Assembly: GCF_032854445.1 (NCBI RefSeq)
Contig: NC_088302.1
Location: 48,762,046-48,826,045, forward strand
Source of the DNA: Liolophura sinensis
Taxonomy: Eukaryota; Mollusca; Polyplacophora; Chitonida; Chitonidae
Direction: 5' to 3'
DNA length: 64,000 nt
The notes beneath the pieces were generated by a model, which was not told where the DNA came from, searched no databases, and saw only the letters and a list, made by a program, of their open reading frames with translations. A program made the translations under genes and the position numbers. This document shows positions 1-11,276 of the stretch, piece after piece; the first letter of the stretch is position 1; each line of letters starts with the position of its first letter.

Positions 1-58
1 GACTCTGGGGAAACCCACGACCATCCGCAGGTTGCCACCAGACCTTCCCACGTCAACG
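1..58 (-). mobile_element. SINE fragment cut by the window edge
   Basis: The first 58 bases match the middle of the SINE found throughout this window, including the piece 'cgaccatccgcaggttgc' and the following 'accttcccacgt'. Only this internal part is visible; its tail would lie left of the window and the tRNA head is missing. Compared by eye with the fuller copies at 7661, 16393 and 50974. Confidence 0.75.
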
Positions 59-2663
59 ACTCTTAGACCAATGGAATTCATAACATTCTCAATATTAGGA
101 AAGTATAACTCTTTCACATATGAACTAAGAAAAACTCTCACAGAACCGATTTGTTTTCATAAATGAAGTCATAACCATTAACCTTTCTTGTTGTTTACGA
201 GTAACGTTACCACTATCAGAACATTGTATAAAATGTAAACCAGGACAGAAAATATATGTTTTTTCGCACACAGTACGCTTCTGCCAGGAAGACCACATGC
301 GCGATTTATTAAAAAAATGGCATTGTTTTTAGAGTCACAAGCCTGTTGCACACCTGTTCACTAGGTAGGGGATTGCAACAACCCTGCCCCAGGCTTGTCA
401 TCACTGCAGAGTCAGTCAAGCAAAACTGCTAGCGAGATGAAAGACCAGAGCGGGCGAGGCTGGCTGCGTGGAAAGCTGACAAATACGATTTCCGAAAGGA
501 TGTGGGGGGGGGGGAGCGGGTGGAATATGACAGAAAAGATAACACTGTCATGCTACGTCTAACAATTTATTATATCACATACACCACATCCTCTCGAAAT
601 ATAACATCGAACCCATCACAATACCTCTCGGAGAAATTATCTGATCAGTGCGTTAATCAATGCATCATATCTTCATTCCATTATTTCCAGTTAAATTAAA
701 ATATCAAATTGAAGCTAAAGTTTGACTTTCAGATAGCAGTCTATAACCCTGTGTTAGTCGTCCATAAAATCATGGATGTAGAATGTAGAACAAAGATTGT
801 GTGCAACGGGGCGAAACATCACCAATTTGCATATGTTATGTGAATTACTTGACTACCGGAGAGAGCATATTTGACAACTAACATGCCAGCACGGTATCCT
901 TTATGCGGGAAGAGGTGTGCATTGTTAAGAGGACATTGGTCATGATATCAGGGAAGACAGCGATTGCCAGATGTGGAAAAGCAGGTAAAGACACAGTCTA
1001 GTCAAGGACGTCACAGGTAAGCATACGTTAGCCTGAAGCAGTCAAGTATGACCTGAGATATATTGTTGGAATTGAGCAATATTGCTCAGTATGGCTGAGA
1101 GAAGTTTAGTTCGTATATTGACTTAATTGATTTTAGCAAGAGTTGGTGCACAAGTATAAATACGGTGCCCATGGTAATTCTTGTGAGCATAAGTTGTTAA
1201 TCACGTCATATGCATGCAGGACAGATTGAGGACTTAAGGCAAGACATTCATTCGATACTACATGTAATAGGTATGTATGTTGATTTGCCTATCATGCCTC
1301 ATCAAAGCAGGTGTATTCCGTCAATATGACAGATTTGTCTAAATGCAATAAGACTAGGTAAAGGGGGCAAACTAAAATGTGATATTCTGTAATATTCAAC
1401 TTGTCAAAGTAGGACAGTGTAACGTACTATATTTACTATTTATCGTTGTTAGACGAGTACATATAACAAAAGTATGCAAGGACAATGAGATGACATTCAC
1501 TAACTCAATCTCGTCAAGAGTAGAAAACCACTATAAAACAAACGTCGATTCGACAAATACGCTGTTCCTGAAGATCAGATGTAGCCTGTAGTTAACTTTG
1601 TTTTGTCTGTGACATGAATGGCATGAATGACCTTATGTGACACTTAGCTTTCTTAAAAAAGTTTACCTGTGCCATGTAAAAGAAATCTGCACGTAAGACG
1701 TGCCTTTGCGTGCACGCCTAAGATGCCTGAAGTATTTCATCGCCGGCATATCTTCTTGTGCGCAGTGTGCCTTTACAATCCTTATAATGTGCAAGGAAGG
1801 TCTGTTTGTTTCATTCCGCGTCTGGTCACAGTATACTGACAGCATTACATAACTGAACAGAAAGCACCAAGACATGCCATTTTAAAGTCTTCCTTATGAA
1901 CCGAATCAGACTAGGAACTGTTGTGAGGTCGGCGCTCTAGCATGACAAATAAACGGCGTATGAATAATAAAGAACGAAAGTAGAATTTTACAAAATCAGC
2001 AACTCTTTTAGATATGATATACTATGGTTGTATACTGTAAAGAAATTCGCCACTGATTTGGCTCAGTTCGATATATGTGTTATCAAAAATGATCAAGATA
2101 TGTGTACAGCTTGAATTACATAATGATGCATGTCAGACAAATCGCGTGTTCTGAGATTGCAGTACTCCTTAGCACATCATACAACATTGACATGAGTAAA
2201 AAAGCCGTGCATATATTAGATATATTATATAAACTGATAAATTTATCTGATTTTACTCTGTAGAAAACAGTGTAAATAAGATCCCCGACAGAAGAAGAAG
2301 ATCCCCGACAGAAGATGATCCCGGGTATGAAAGGTAGACTGAAAACCGGACGTTTCCTCCTCGTGCTCCTCTCTGGAGGTGAGTTGCACACAGTCTGACC
2401 ATAGCACCATTGTTAACCGTGTTCTCCCAGGTTTCGTTAAAGGGTGAATGGTTTAGGTTGACAAGTGGTTGATAGCATGTGACTATCGTCATGCTCTGGG
2501 TAACAATCAAAGTGAAGGAAAGCTTTCAGTGTAAGAAACAGTGCGATATACTCCAAACTTAAAAGTCCATGTTTAGAGAGACCGACATTGGTTGGATGGC
2601 GGATACATTGTATAACTGTGTAAGACCATCTATAAGACCGTCTATATCTTTTTTTCATTTCAG
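59..2663 (+). other. Probable intron 1 of fucosyltransferase gene A
   Basis: No convincing coding exon is seen here. The region ends in a pyrimidine-rich tract and AG at 2662-2663, a good 3' splice site leading into the gene A catalytic exon. Reading upstream in that exon's frame meets a stop at 2633-2635 with no ATG between, so gene A needs an earlier exon. No copy of the first exon recognised for genes B and C occurs here, so it probably lies left of the window. There is a G tract near 503-513 and a short direct repeat near 2280-2315. Unlike the same intron in genes B and C, there is no minisatellite. Confidence 0.5.
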
Positions 2664-4036
2664 CATTGTTCAGTACCTATTTATGGCATTTACCTGAATC
2701 AGTGTTAAATTGGAGCCCTTCCGATGGTCGAGTGCCTATACCTGATAGTCCTTTTGTGGTGAAAGGGCAGTTGAATGTCCCAAGTGCAACTCCAACAAAG
2801 GCTTTGTCGGACCAAAACTATTTACGGTTTGTGTTACAATCAAAGCCAACAGTCGCAATAAAGGACCCTGTCCTGCTAAGCTCAAACAGATTACACATGT
2901 TGTCTAACAGTTGGATTGGTGCGGAGACTGCGATTAACGTGCCTAGTGAATCGTTTCCAGGAACTTCCTTTGACGTGCCAGAGGCTAACCGGCGTTCTCA
3001 TGTCACCGCTGAGAGCTTTAGGACGGGCAGGCCCGTGAGAATAATGAATCCAACCAACTCTGCTATCTGGCCATCCAAATCACTTCTAAAGTCAGGAAGT
3101 TCAATGGATGTTGTTGTATCTGCTTTAGTTCACCTCAATAATCACCTGAAAGCAGTAGATCACCGTTTGGGTCTGAAAAAGCAGGTAATGGACAGTTCGA
3201 ACACATATCTGTCCATACTGTTTAACGGACGTTTAGGAAATCAAATGTTTGAATTCGCATCTTTATTGGGAACTGCGCGTACCCAAGGGGTAATCCCCGT
3301 CATCCCAAAGGGCAGCAACCTGGTTAAAATTTTTAACATTAATATCACTGATTTAGATTTTGGGTTGGTTTCAAACTTTCCTCGTGTTGGGCAAAAACGT
3401 GATTGCGCTTTTGATCCTATCGAAGGCAATTTTACAAGAAATCAAACAATGAACGGTTACTTTCAGTCATGGCGATATTTCTCTGACGTTTTTGCAGAGC
3501 TACGAAACCAGTTTACATTCAAAGATGATATTGTCAAACGCGCGCGATTAGCACTTAAAACCTCTATACAGTCACAGCATCCTCATTTCTCTCTAGAGAA
3601 TGCAACATTTGTAGGTGTTCACGTCAGACGTGGTGATATGGTACAGCCTGAGATGATTCAATTTGGCTATGCTGTTGGAAGTAAAGGCTATCTTTACCAG
3701 GCCATGGACCACTTTAGGAGCAAATACAAGTCTGTGATGTTTATTGTGTGCTCTAACGACATGGAATGGACAAAGGAGACATTACCTCATCAGGTCTCCA
3801 CGTTTATCACCGGCCAGGAGGCTGAAGTGGATATTGCGATACTGTCGTTGTGTAACCACACCATTATGACCGTAGGTTCTTACGGCTGGTGGTCCGCCTG
3901 GCTGGCCGGAGGGACAACTATCTATCAGATACAACAGACGATTCCGGGTACAGAGCTGCACAAGAGGTTTAACCTGACCGATTATATGCTGCCAGACTGG
4001 ATCGGCTTGAATCAGACAATTGTGAAAGTGACGTAG
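2664..4036 (+). CDS. Alpha-1,2-fucosyltransferase-like (GT11), gene A, catalytic (last) exon
   Basis: GT11 enzymes move L-fucose from GDP-fucose to a terminal galactose in alpha-1,2 linkage and act in the Golgi as type II membrane proteins. Seen here: numbering codons from 2666, a stem of about 180 residues, the first conserved block NGRLGNQMFEFA at 187-198, the family signature HVRRGDM at 319-325, and a third block GSYGWW at 404-409. Several N-x-S/T sites are present. The exon starts after a splice acceptor at 2662-2663; the two bases CA complete a codon begun upstream (phase 1), as in gene B. The first in-frame codon is TTG, not a start codon, so this is an internal piece of the protein. 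It ends in TAG, with a poly(A) signal about 190 bases on. The stem differs from gene B almost completely, while the last 180 codons are nearly identical. The acceptor and exact linkage made are inferred. Confidence 0.88.
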
Positions 4037-4226
4037 TTGTATGCTCATGAGCTCTATTACGCGAAACCACAGAAATACGTCCAAATTAGTCCTTAGTAAA
4101 TGATTACCTTTCACAAAATATCAGCCTCATTGGTGCACGTAATAACATTCAAAATCACTGTTATTGCTGTAAATTTGTAATGCGGGCCGCTTTATTAGAT
4201 TTCCGAAATGAAGACTTTACTTTAAT

Positions 4227-4232
4227 AATAAA
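4227..4232 (+). terminator. Poly(A) signal AATAAA of gene A
   Basis: A canonical AATAAA lies about 190 bases after the gene A stop codon, a usual distance for a short 3' UTR. The sequence around it is AT rich. Based on position and motif only. Confidence 0.5.
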
Positions 4233-4795
4233 GAGTATATATATTAGTCTGGTATTTTCAATAATATGTCAATAATAAGAGTTATTTTAGGTAAATGAAT
4301 GAAAATTCGATCAAGAAATATGAATTGTTCGCGAAAAATTTCCTGTATATAACCACCGATATAAATATTCGTAATGGTATTCAGAGGAGCGTAATGCTGC
4401 ATGCCATATCACTGTATAACTGACTGTGTGCACAATCCAGAAAACCTTATGTTGTTATATACTTTTTAATTCTTACGTTTCCAAGGTTAAAGGTATAGTT
4501 TTATTTACACGGCCCGATATTTTTTTTTTCGGAAATCCAACATTTTTCTTAGTGCTTTGAAACGGACAATAAATTTTCTAGAGCTACGTGTAAGCCAATT
4601 CCCTGTCACTCGTAAATCAGAGTTCCATTGTAAACTGTTATATTCCGGAGTTTGGCCTACACTATCATTGCTATAAATATAAAAATCAACCCATCATGCA
4701 GAAATCACGATGACCTCCACGCAGAAGGCTTTAGTAAGATTTTTATATGCGGCTATGATGAGGTTTGGGGAAAAAATTCTACTGATAGATCAATA

Positions 4796-5175
4796 TGGAT
4801 TATCGCAAGAATCCACTGCGCAATTGTAACTCGAGAGATCACTGCGCAAATGTTGTAACTCGAAGCAATGTGCAATGTTGTAACTTCGAGATCCACCACT
4901 CAAATGATGCTACATTCAATGAGTTACGGCACAAACTTCAAACTGTTGTAACTTCGGAAGTCACCAAGTAAACGTTGCTATACTCAGTGAGTTAAGGCAC
5001 AAATGTTATAATGCGGGGCAGTGTGTTATGTTGTAATTTTGGGAATCAACACGCATATGTTGTTATACTCAATGAGTTAAGGTACATATGTTGGAATGCG
5101 GGGCAATGTGTTATGTTGTAACTTCGGGAGTCACCGCGCAAATATTATATTCAATGATCAACCAATGTGGGACTG
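4796..5175 (+). repeat. Tandem repeat, about 85-95 bp unit, block A copy
   Basis: About four imperfect units run in a row, each with 'tgttgtaacttcgggagtc', then 'caaatgttg', 'actcaatgagtta' and 'gcggggcaatgtgttatg'. A related array is at 48350-48650 in block B. It marks the left end of the part shared by the two blocks. No coding sense. Confidence 0.7.
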
Positions 5176-5480
5176 TTGTAACTGAGTGCGCAAATTTTGT
5201 GGCTACATAATGTTGCCCTCAACTGATACACCGATATAACAGTTTCCGTTGCCCACAAAGTGAAGGCTGGTTAGAAAAATAACACTATTGCTCCGGTTCA
5301 CTAGCAGAAAAAAGCCTAAGCAGATTTTAAGTCACTAATATCATAAACGAAGCTCTAACCTACCTATCATTTTGCTCGATCGACTGGACCCTCTTGTAGG
5401 TGAAGCGGTACTGTGGGGATGTGGACCATAGCTCTTGGAATAAAATGGTCAAATAATGTTTTCCTACATTTTTTTTGTGA

Positions 5481-5541
5481 GAGGCTTCTGGATCATTACG
5501 CTGCGCTAGAGCGCTAAGCAGTTGAGCCACGGAGTCCCCTG
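5481..5541 (-). mobile_element. SINE tRNA-head fragment
   Basis: The piece 'ttctggatcattacgctgcg' followed by 'agttgagccacggagtccc' is the reverse complement of the tRNA-derived head of the window's common SINE. Body and tail are missing. Block B keeps only a shorter remnant near 48962-48990. Confidence 0.6.
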
Positions 5542-5681
5542 CTACACTTAGAGTTATAAAATGGAGCCAGGTGTAAATAAGCCATGTTCATTTCTGTCAG
5601 TGTAATGCGGTTTTGGAGCTTTTAAAGTCCAGATTAAAGGATGAAGGAAGTACTCTGGAAATACATGTCTAATTGACTTTA

Positions 5682-5768
5682 GTTCCAGCTGTAGTGTAAT
5701 GGTAAGCCGGCATATCCACTTGGTAAGAATTTCGTTTGGACTTGGAGGTCGTGGGTTTTAGTTCGGGT
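5682..5768 (+). repeat. tRNA-like sequence (tRNA-derived repeat), block A copy
   Basis: The start 'gctgtagtgtaatggtaagc' resembles an A box with D arm, and 'ggtcgtgggttttagttcgg' resembles a B box/T arm but departs from the strict GGTTCGAATCC pattern. A very similar copy is at 49041-49127 in block B. I see no clear acceptor stem, so this looks like a tRNA-derived repeat head or tRNA pseudogene and not a working tRNA gene. Confidence 0.45.
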
Positions 5769-5769
5769 A

Positions 5770-7660
5770 AATAACCTCAACATTCGGACATTTTTTTAGT
5801 AAAAAAATTAATTTATATATATAAATATAATGAATACATACACGTAAACACCCGCTTGTCTGCTGACACAGTTCTCAGTTTGCCAGCGATTGGATAAATC
5901 CCAGCCTTACCACCTTACTACTTCATCGTCATTTGACCTGTTGAAAAACAGCAATGGATACTCCACCTACCACCGAGCAAAATTCCACGTATCGGTACCA
6001 CCCAAGTCAGCCCATTCGCCTTGCTACTGTTAGCTTGGTATATGTTTTCAGTTCATGTTTATATATAATTACCCTAACCAATAGGTAGCTCTATAGGAGT
6101 TATATCATCTTCAATGCACACACTTTACTGGCCGCAATCTTTGCAAACCATGTATATTTTATCAAGCCAGGCACTTTGCATGTAGCTACATTCACTGCCA
6201 AGTGGGAATAACCGAACCACCTCACTTGATGGTTAATGGATGTTAAAAAGTATCAAAGTATCCAATAAAATAGCACAAGTTATTTTCTTTAATGATGGGG
6301 AGAAGACACAAATTTTCCACAAATTTCAATGATGACGGAAAAACATAGGTAATGTTCTTGGTGAATGAAAGGAATCGGTAACCAATAAATGTTATATCAA
6401 ACAATATTTTTGGTGGAAGGTTCATCTTCGGCACCTTTGGACAGGGTCAAGTTTTCAGAAGACAAAATAAGAAAATGCACTTTTATAATTTGCTCATCTT
6501 ATAGTCTCTCGGCTACATCTAGACGTCGGACATATGTTTTCTGATCACCACCGTCTGTTGTAGGGTGTTTGACACACTAACACCTTTCATCGACACCGAG
6601 CAGTAAGAGTCATCATCAAAATAATGGTGTCTGGCACAGTGGTGTGTTCATTAACACTCGATGCATCCATCACTAGGGTTTACATTAATGGCCATTAGCA
6701 AGAGTATAAATATAGATAGATTTACTTTTTTTCTTGTTACATTTTTTCCTCACCCAATAAAACGCTGGTGTGACCAAATTTGAATCAGTGACGTCACAGA
6801 AATATGCTTTGCTTGAAATCCTTCATTTCATGGTCTTTTGGGAGAATGTACTTCGGGGGATTGTTCTGAATACACAATTCCTGACGAGTGTTTCATTTCA
6901 TCTGCTTTACGTTAGTTTTTGGTTTGCCCTTGATCTAAAAGTAGTCACCTATACCCTTTATGAAAAGTGTTTAGAAGCCTTAGCCTAAGACATTTCTTAT
7001 AATAAATATTTATTATAAACCAAACTATACATCACAAGCGAATAGCAATGAGAGTGTAATTATGACTCATCAAAGTTACGAGAATTACCTCACCATTTAC
7101 TTAATTGAGCAAATTTACCTTATCTAACCTAAATATTTATGGTTGTAAACGAAGTACATAGGTATGGGTATCTAGCCAAATTGCATCAAACCATCCCCAA
7201 ACCTCACACATTTTTACATGTAAAGGTATCAGTCAAAGGAGATCATTTTGCTAAAAGATCACATTAAATACACAGCTTGTGCAGAAAAGTAGAATTTTAT
7301 ATTTTACTTTACACCATAAACAATACAAACACGATGTTAGATGTTTTATGGCGAAGAATACGAGATATACTGGCGTTTCCCTTGCTTTTCGCAATTTATA
7401 CAACATCGAAACTGATGATTTTTCATTTTCCCAAAATATGTCATATAGCTATAATTGTCAAAACTTTCATAATTTACTTTTTCTGAGCTTATAGACATGT
7501 TAGTACCAGTTAGGTTGGCCACCTCATGTGGTACCAATATCAGGTCTATTCCATGGATTAAGAAGAGGAGCTTTCCCTTCGGCACAGTCAATTAAATTGT
7601 AACGTTTAATTCTTTTCACCATTTATAACAGCAGAGAATCTCACTATTCACTAAACTTGA
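5770..7660. other. AT-rich intergenic stretch, no gene seen
   Basis: No frame of convincing composition, no RNA gene and no clear transposon ends were found. The stretch, with the SINE and inverted array up to about 8.69 kb, has no counterpart in block B, where sequence matching 5850 runs straight into minisatellite matching about 8690. Either A gained about 2.8 kb or B lost it. Confidence 0.5.
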
Positions 7661-7903
7661 TTTATTTATTTGATTGGTCTTTCACGCCGTACTCAAGAAT
7701 GTTTCGCTTATACGACGGCGGCGGCCAGCATTATGATGGGAGGAAACCTGGCAGAGAATACGATCATCCGCAGGTTGCTGTCACGTAGGGCCGGTGAGAA
7801 AGCCAGCCTGAGCTGGACTTGAACTCACACCGACCGCATTAGTGAGAGGCTCCTGGGTCATTGCGCCTCTGGCGTACTAACCCTCTTGGCCACGGAAGTC
7901 CCC
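7661..7903 (-). mobile_element. Near full-length tRNA-derived SINE
   Basis: On the minus strand it begins with a tRNA-like head ending in 'gtgagttcaagtccagctc', carries the conserved body ('ccataatgctggccgc' type) and ends in a (TAAA)n-like tail, seen here as 'tttatttatt' at the left. Such SINEs are transcribed by Pol III and copied by a partner LINE. It directly adjoins the minisatellite at 7945. Confidence 0.85.
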
Positions 7904-7944
7904 TCCACTGAACTTGAAGTTTGACGCAAGCTTGAAAAATAAAC

Positions 7945-8645
7945 AGATGGGGTAGTGGAGAATGACAGGTGGAGCAGTGGTGACAGGCGGAGCGGAAAGA
8001 CAGATGTGGTAGCGGAGAATGAAAGGTGGAGCAGTGGTGACAGGAGGAGCAAAAAGACAGATGTGGTAGTGGAGAATAAAAGGTGGAGCAGTGGTGACAA
8101 GCGGAGCACGAAGACAGATGTGGTAGTGGAGAATGACAGGCGGAGCAGTGGTGACAGGCGGAGCACAAGGACAGATGTGGTAGTGGAAAGACAGGTGGAG
8201 AAGTGGTGACAGACGGAGTACAAAGACAGATGTGGTAGTGGAAAATGACAGGTGGAGCAGTAGTGACAGGCGGAGCACAAAGACAGATGTGGTAGTGGAG
8301 AGACAGGCGGAGCAAGGAAGATAGGAGGTGGATGGTGGAAAAGGCCAGACAGAGAAGTAGGGAATTTTAGGCGGAGCAATGATTGTAGGAGGTGGAGCAG
8401 TGGAGAAGGCCAGGCGGAGCAGTAGGGAAATTTAGGCGAAGCAATGAAGATAGGAGGCGGAGCAGTGGAGAAGGCCAGGCGGAGTAGTATAAAAGAAAGA
8501 AGCAAGCAAAATATAAAAAAAAACAAGTAGAGAAGTAGAAAGAGCCAGGCGGTATAATGGAGACGGGCAAGTAAGGAAAGCCAAGCCAATCAGTATAGAA
8601 ATATAGGTTAAATGGGAAGAAAGTCAAGCGGGGCAGTCAGACACC
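7945..8645 (-). repeat. Minisatellite array, inverted half
   Basis: Units such as 'gtggagaatgacaggtggag' and 'cagtggtgacaggcggagca' repeat throughout. They are the reverse complement of the units at 8650-9124, so the array flips orientation near 8640-8650. Long open frames on both strands (up to 243 codons) come only from the repeat having no stops and are not genes. Confidence 0.85.
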
Positions 8646-8649
8646 CCAG

Positions 8650-9124
8650 GCAGAGTACCATTCTTCTCTGCTCCGCCTGTCTTTCCCTACTGCTCCGCCT
8701 GACTTTCTCCACTGCCCCACCTGGTTTTCTCCAAAGCTTCACCTGGCTCTCGTCACTGCTCATCCTTGTTTTCCCTACTTCTCCACCTGATTTACTATAC
8801 TACTGCGCTCTCTCCACTGCCTCACCTGTCTTTCAATATTGCCACGCCTGACTTTCTTCACTACCACACCTGACTTTCTCCATTATTACGCCTGGCTTAT
8901 TCCACTACAACGCCTGACTTTCCGCACTACCCCATCTTACTTTCCCCATTATCACGCCTGGCCTTTCCCACCACAACGCCTGGCTTTCTCCATTTCCACA
9001 CCTGAATTTCTCGACTACCACACCTGTCTTTCTCCACTACCACACTTCTCCATTACCACGTCTGGCTTTTTCCACTACAGCGCCTGACTTTCTCCATTGT
9101 CACGCTTGATTTCTCCACTACCAT
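8650..9124 (+). repeat. Minisatellite array, forward half, left of the LTR element
   Basis: About 23-bp units of the form 'cctgactttctccactacca' repeat with many variants. The same family continues at 12989 after the LTR retrotransposon and reappears at 49212-50712. The last bases, CCAT at 9121-9124, are the target duplication of the LTR element. Confidence 0.85.
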
Positions 9125-9309
9125 TGTTATGTATGACTATTTAACGTTTTCATGTACTGTTAGTCTGCGGATCTTTGTGAAAGCATAACAGGCCCTGTGT
9201 ACAGCTGTGTACATATATGTACAGCGCGGACCGGATGGAAAGCACCTTGTTCAATGCTTTGTTTATTTCACCGAGTCTGTTTTCTGTTGCTGTTTTCAAT
9301 ACCGTAACA
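9125..9309 (+). repeat. 5' LTR
   Basis: 185 bp, starting TGTTA and ending TAACA, a perfect 5-bp inverted end. It differs from the 3' LTR by a 13-bp insertion ('gtacagctgtgta' region near 9199) and one C/T change. An LTR supplies promoter and poly(A) functions. Confidence 0.9.
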
Positions 9310-9314
9310 GAAAT

Positions 9315-9332
9315 TGGGGGCTTGTCCGGAAA
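9315..9332 (+). promoter_or_regulatory. Primer-binding site, tRNA-Pro type
   Basis: Five bases after the 5' LTR lies TGGGGGCTTGTCCGGAAA. Its first 15 bases match the complement of a tRNA-Pro 3' end with one mismatch, so reverse transcription was probably primed by tRNA-Pro. Assignment from knowledge of tRNA ends, not from a search. Confidence 0.65.
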
Positions 9333-9437
9333 CTGATAGTTTCCCTTTTGTTTTGCACCGGATATTTGAAGTTAAACATATGTGAGAAGCGATTGCTTAA
9401 TTTTAACGGTGAATGATTCAGTGGCTAAATATTTACA

Positions 9438-11273
9438 ATGGGAGATTTTGATCCTAAACAGTTTGTTAATGCGCCCGATCAAGATGTTTTTGAGAGTTTA
9501 AAGAAGGAAGACTTGGTTAAGTTAGGGACATTTTTAGGTTTGTCCGTAAAGTGTTCATGGAGGAAAAGAGATATGCAGTATACTTTGTTGAAACATTTAG
9601 TGGAGATAGGTAAGTTTGATAGTTCTGCATTATCTGATTATGAGTTCGAGGGTCAGTCTGATGCCGAGCTTAAGTTTAAGCAGTTTGAGTTAAAGTTGAG
9701 ATTGGAGAAAGAGGAAAGAGAGAAAGAAAAAGAGAGGGAACATGAGATACAGTTTAAAAAGTTGAAAATGCAGAGAGAGGAAAGAGAGAGGGAAGTGCAG
9801 AGAGAGGAAAGGGAAGTGCAGAGAGAGGAAAGAGAGAGGAAAGTGCAGAGAGAGGAGAGAGAGAGGCAAGAAAGAGAGAGGGAAAGAGAATTGGAGTTCC
9901 AAATGAAAAAGTTAGAGGTAGAGAGAGATGAGAAACCGGGTCCTTCCGGTAGACAGGGTTCAGGATTTGATGTGACCAAATACATTCGGTTAGTTCCATC
10001 CTTTCAGGAAAAAGAGGTGGATAAGTATTTTCTGCATTTTGAGAAAATTGCAAATAGCTTGAAGTGGCCTAAAGAGTTCTGGACTATGTTATTACAGAGT
10101 GTGCTAATTGGAAAGGCCAGGGAAATTTACACTCAGTTAAGTGTAGAGAATGCTTCCAATTATGACTATGTGAAAGAGGTAATTTTGAAGGGTTATGAAT
10201 TGGTGCCTGAAGCTTACCGCCAGAAATTTCGTAACTGTGAAAAAGGTAGAGATCAGACATACGTTGAGTTTGGTCGAGCTAAGGAGCAGTTGTTTGATTG
10301 CTGGTGTATTGCCAAGAAAATAGGCAAGGATTTTGAAAGTTTGCGTCAGCTTGTGCTGGTAGAAGAGTTCAAGCGTTGTATTCATAGTGATGTAAAGGTG
10401 TTCGTTGATGAGCAGAAGGCGAGTACACTTGAAGAGGCAGCCAGTTTAGCTGATGATTATTCCTTGACACATAAGGTTACATACACGGGTAAGCCATTTA
10501 ATTCATTTATACGTAGAAATACCCAGTCACATGCAACAGGTAGAGGTAGCTCTATACAGAAGAGTTCTACACCAGGCTCCAGTGGTTCTACAGCTCATAG
10601 TTCACGTAGTTCAGATTGGAATGGTAGTCCTCGAAATAGGGTCACTTGTAATTTTTGCAAGCGGGAAGGTCACGTGATGAGTGAATGTTACAAGTTGAAA
10701 AGGAGACGGGAAGCTCAGAATGAGTCTAAGCCCACAGATCTTTGTGTTACAATGCACAAAACATTGCCCGAAGTTACATCAGCAGTTAAAAGCAGATCTG
10801 AGTTAGCTGATACGGGATTGGATAAGATTCCCAAATGCTCTATGGATAGCTTCGCTCCGTTTATCAATTCTGGTTCAGTGTCGCTTAGAAGCGACATGTC
10901 TTGTGCTACCCCTATAAAGATATTAAGGGATACTGGGGCATCTCAGTCTCTGTTGTTGATGAATACTCTGCCCTTTTCTGAAGAGTCATACTCTGGGGTT
11001 CGTGCCCTTATTAGAGGAGTAGAGTCTAGTGACTTTGTCAGTGTTCCCCTTCATGATATTTATTTGTCATCAGATTTGATATCTGGACCTGTCAGGGTAG
11101 GCATTAAGCCTTCATTACCTTTTGAGGGTATTCATTTGTTGTTGGGAAATGACTTAGCACATGATAAAGTTACTGTTGATCCCTTAATGGTTGATAAGCC
11201 TTCTCTGAATTCAGTCACAGAGCCAGTTGAAAGCGAGATAGCGGGTTTATATCCGTCCTGTGTTGTTACATGA
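9438..11273 (+). CDS. Gag-protease polyprotein of the LTR retrotransposon
   Basis: 611 residues from an ATG. Residues about 80-165 are extremely rich in E, R and K and should form a coiled coil or charged helix. A capsid-like region follows. Residues 404-417 form one CCHC zinc knuckle (C-x2-C-x4-H-x4-C) that would bind RNA. An aspartic protease active site, D498-T-G-A-S, follows at the expected place. Gag packages the element's RNA, and the protease cleaves the polyprotein. The frame ends in TGA at 11271-11273. The next ATG, at 11277, is in the same frame, so gag-protease and pol are parted by one stop codon and one sense codon. Many of the track-like minus-strand frames across the charged region are artefacts of low complexity. 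Confidence 0.88.
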   Translation: MGDFDPKQFVNAPDQDVFESLKKEDLVKLGTFLGLSVKCSWRKRDMQYTLLKHLVEIGKFDSSALSDYEFEGQSDAELKFKQFELKLRLEKEEREKEKEREHEIQFKKLKMQREEREREVQREEREVQREERERKVQREERERQERERERELEFQMKKLEVERDEKPGPSGRQGSGFDVTKYIRLVPSFQEKEVDKYFLHFEKIANSLKWPKEFWTMLLQSVLIGKAREIYTQLSVENASNYDYVKEVILKGYELVPEAYRQKFRNCEKGRDQTYVEFGRAKEQLFDCWCIAKKIGKDFESLRQLVLVEEFKRCIHSDVKVFVDEQKASTLEEAASLADDYSLTHKVTYTGKPFNSFIRRNTQSHATGRGSSIQKSSTPGSSGSTAHSSRSSDWNGSPRNRVTCNFCKREGHVMSECYKLKRRREAQNESKPTDLCVTMHKTLPEVTSAVKSRSELADTGLDKIPKCSMDSFAPFINSGSVSLRSDMSCATPIKILRDTGASQSLLLMNTLPFSEESYSGVRALIRGVESSDFVSVPLHDIYLSSDLISGPVRVGIKPSLPFEGIHLLLGNDLAHDKVTVDPLMVDKPSLNSVTEPVESEIAGLYPSCVVT

Positions 11274-11276
11274 GCT

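Noticed and set aside
7839-8627. Long minus-strand open frames (up to 243 codons) rich in S, L, T, P
   Set aside because: They lie wholly inside the minisatellite; the same peptide recurs with the repeat and overlapping frames are open too.
9653-10053. Minus-strand Leu/Ser-rich frames opposite gag
   Set aside because: Mirror of the E/R/K-rich gag segment; the plus strand has a clear retroelement gene.
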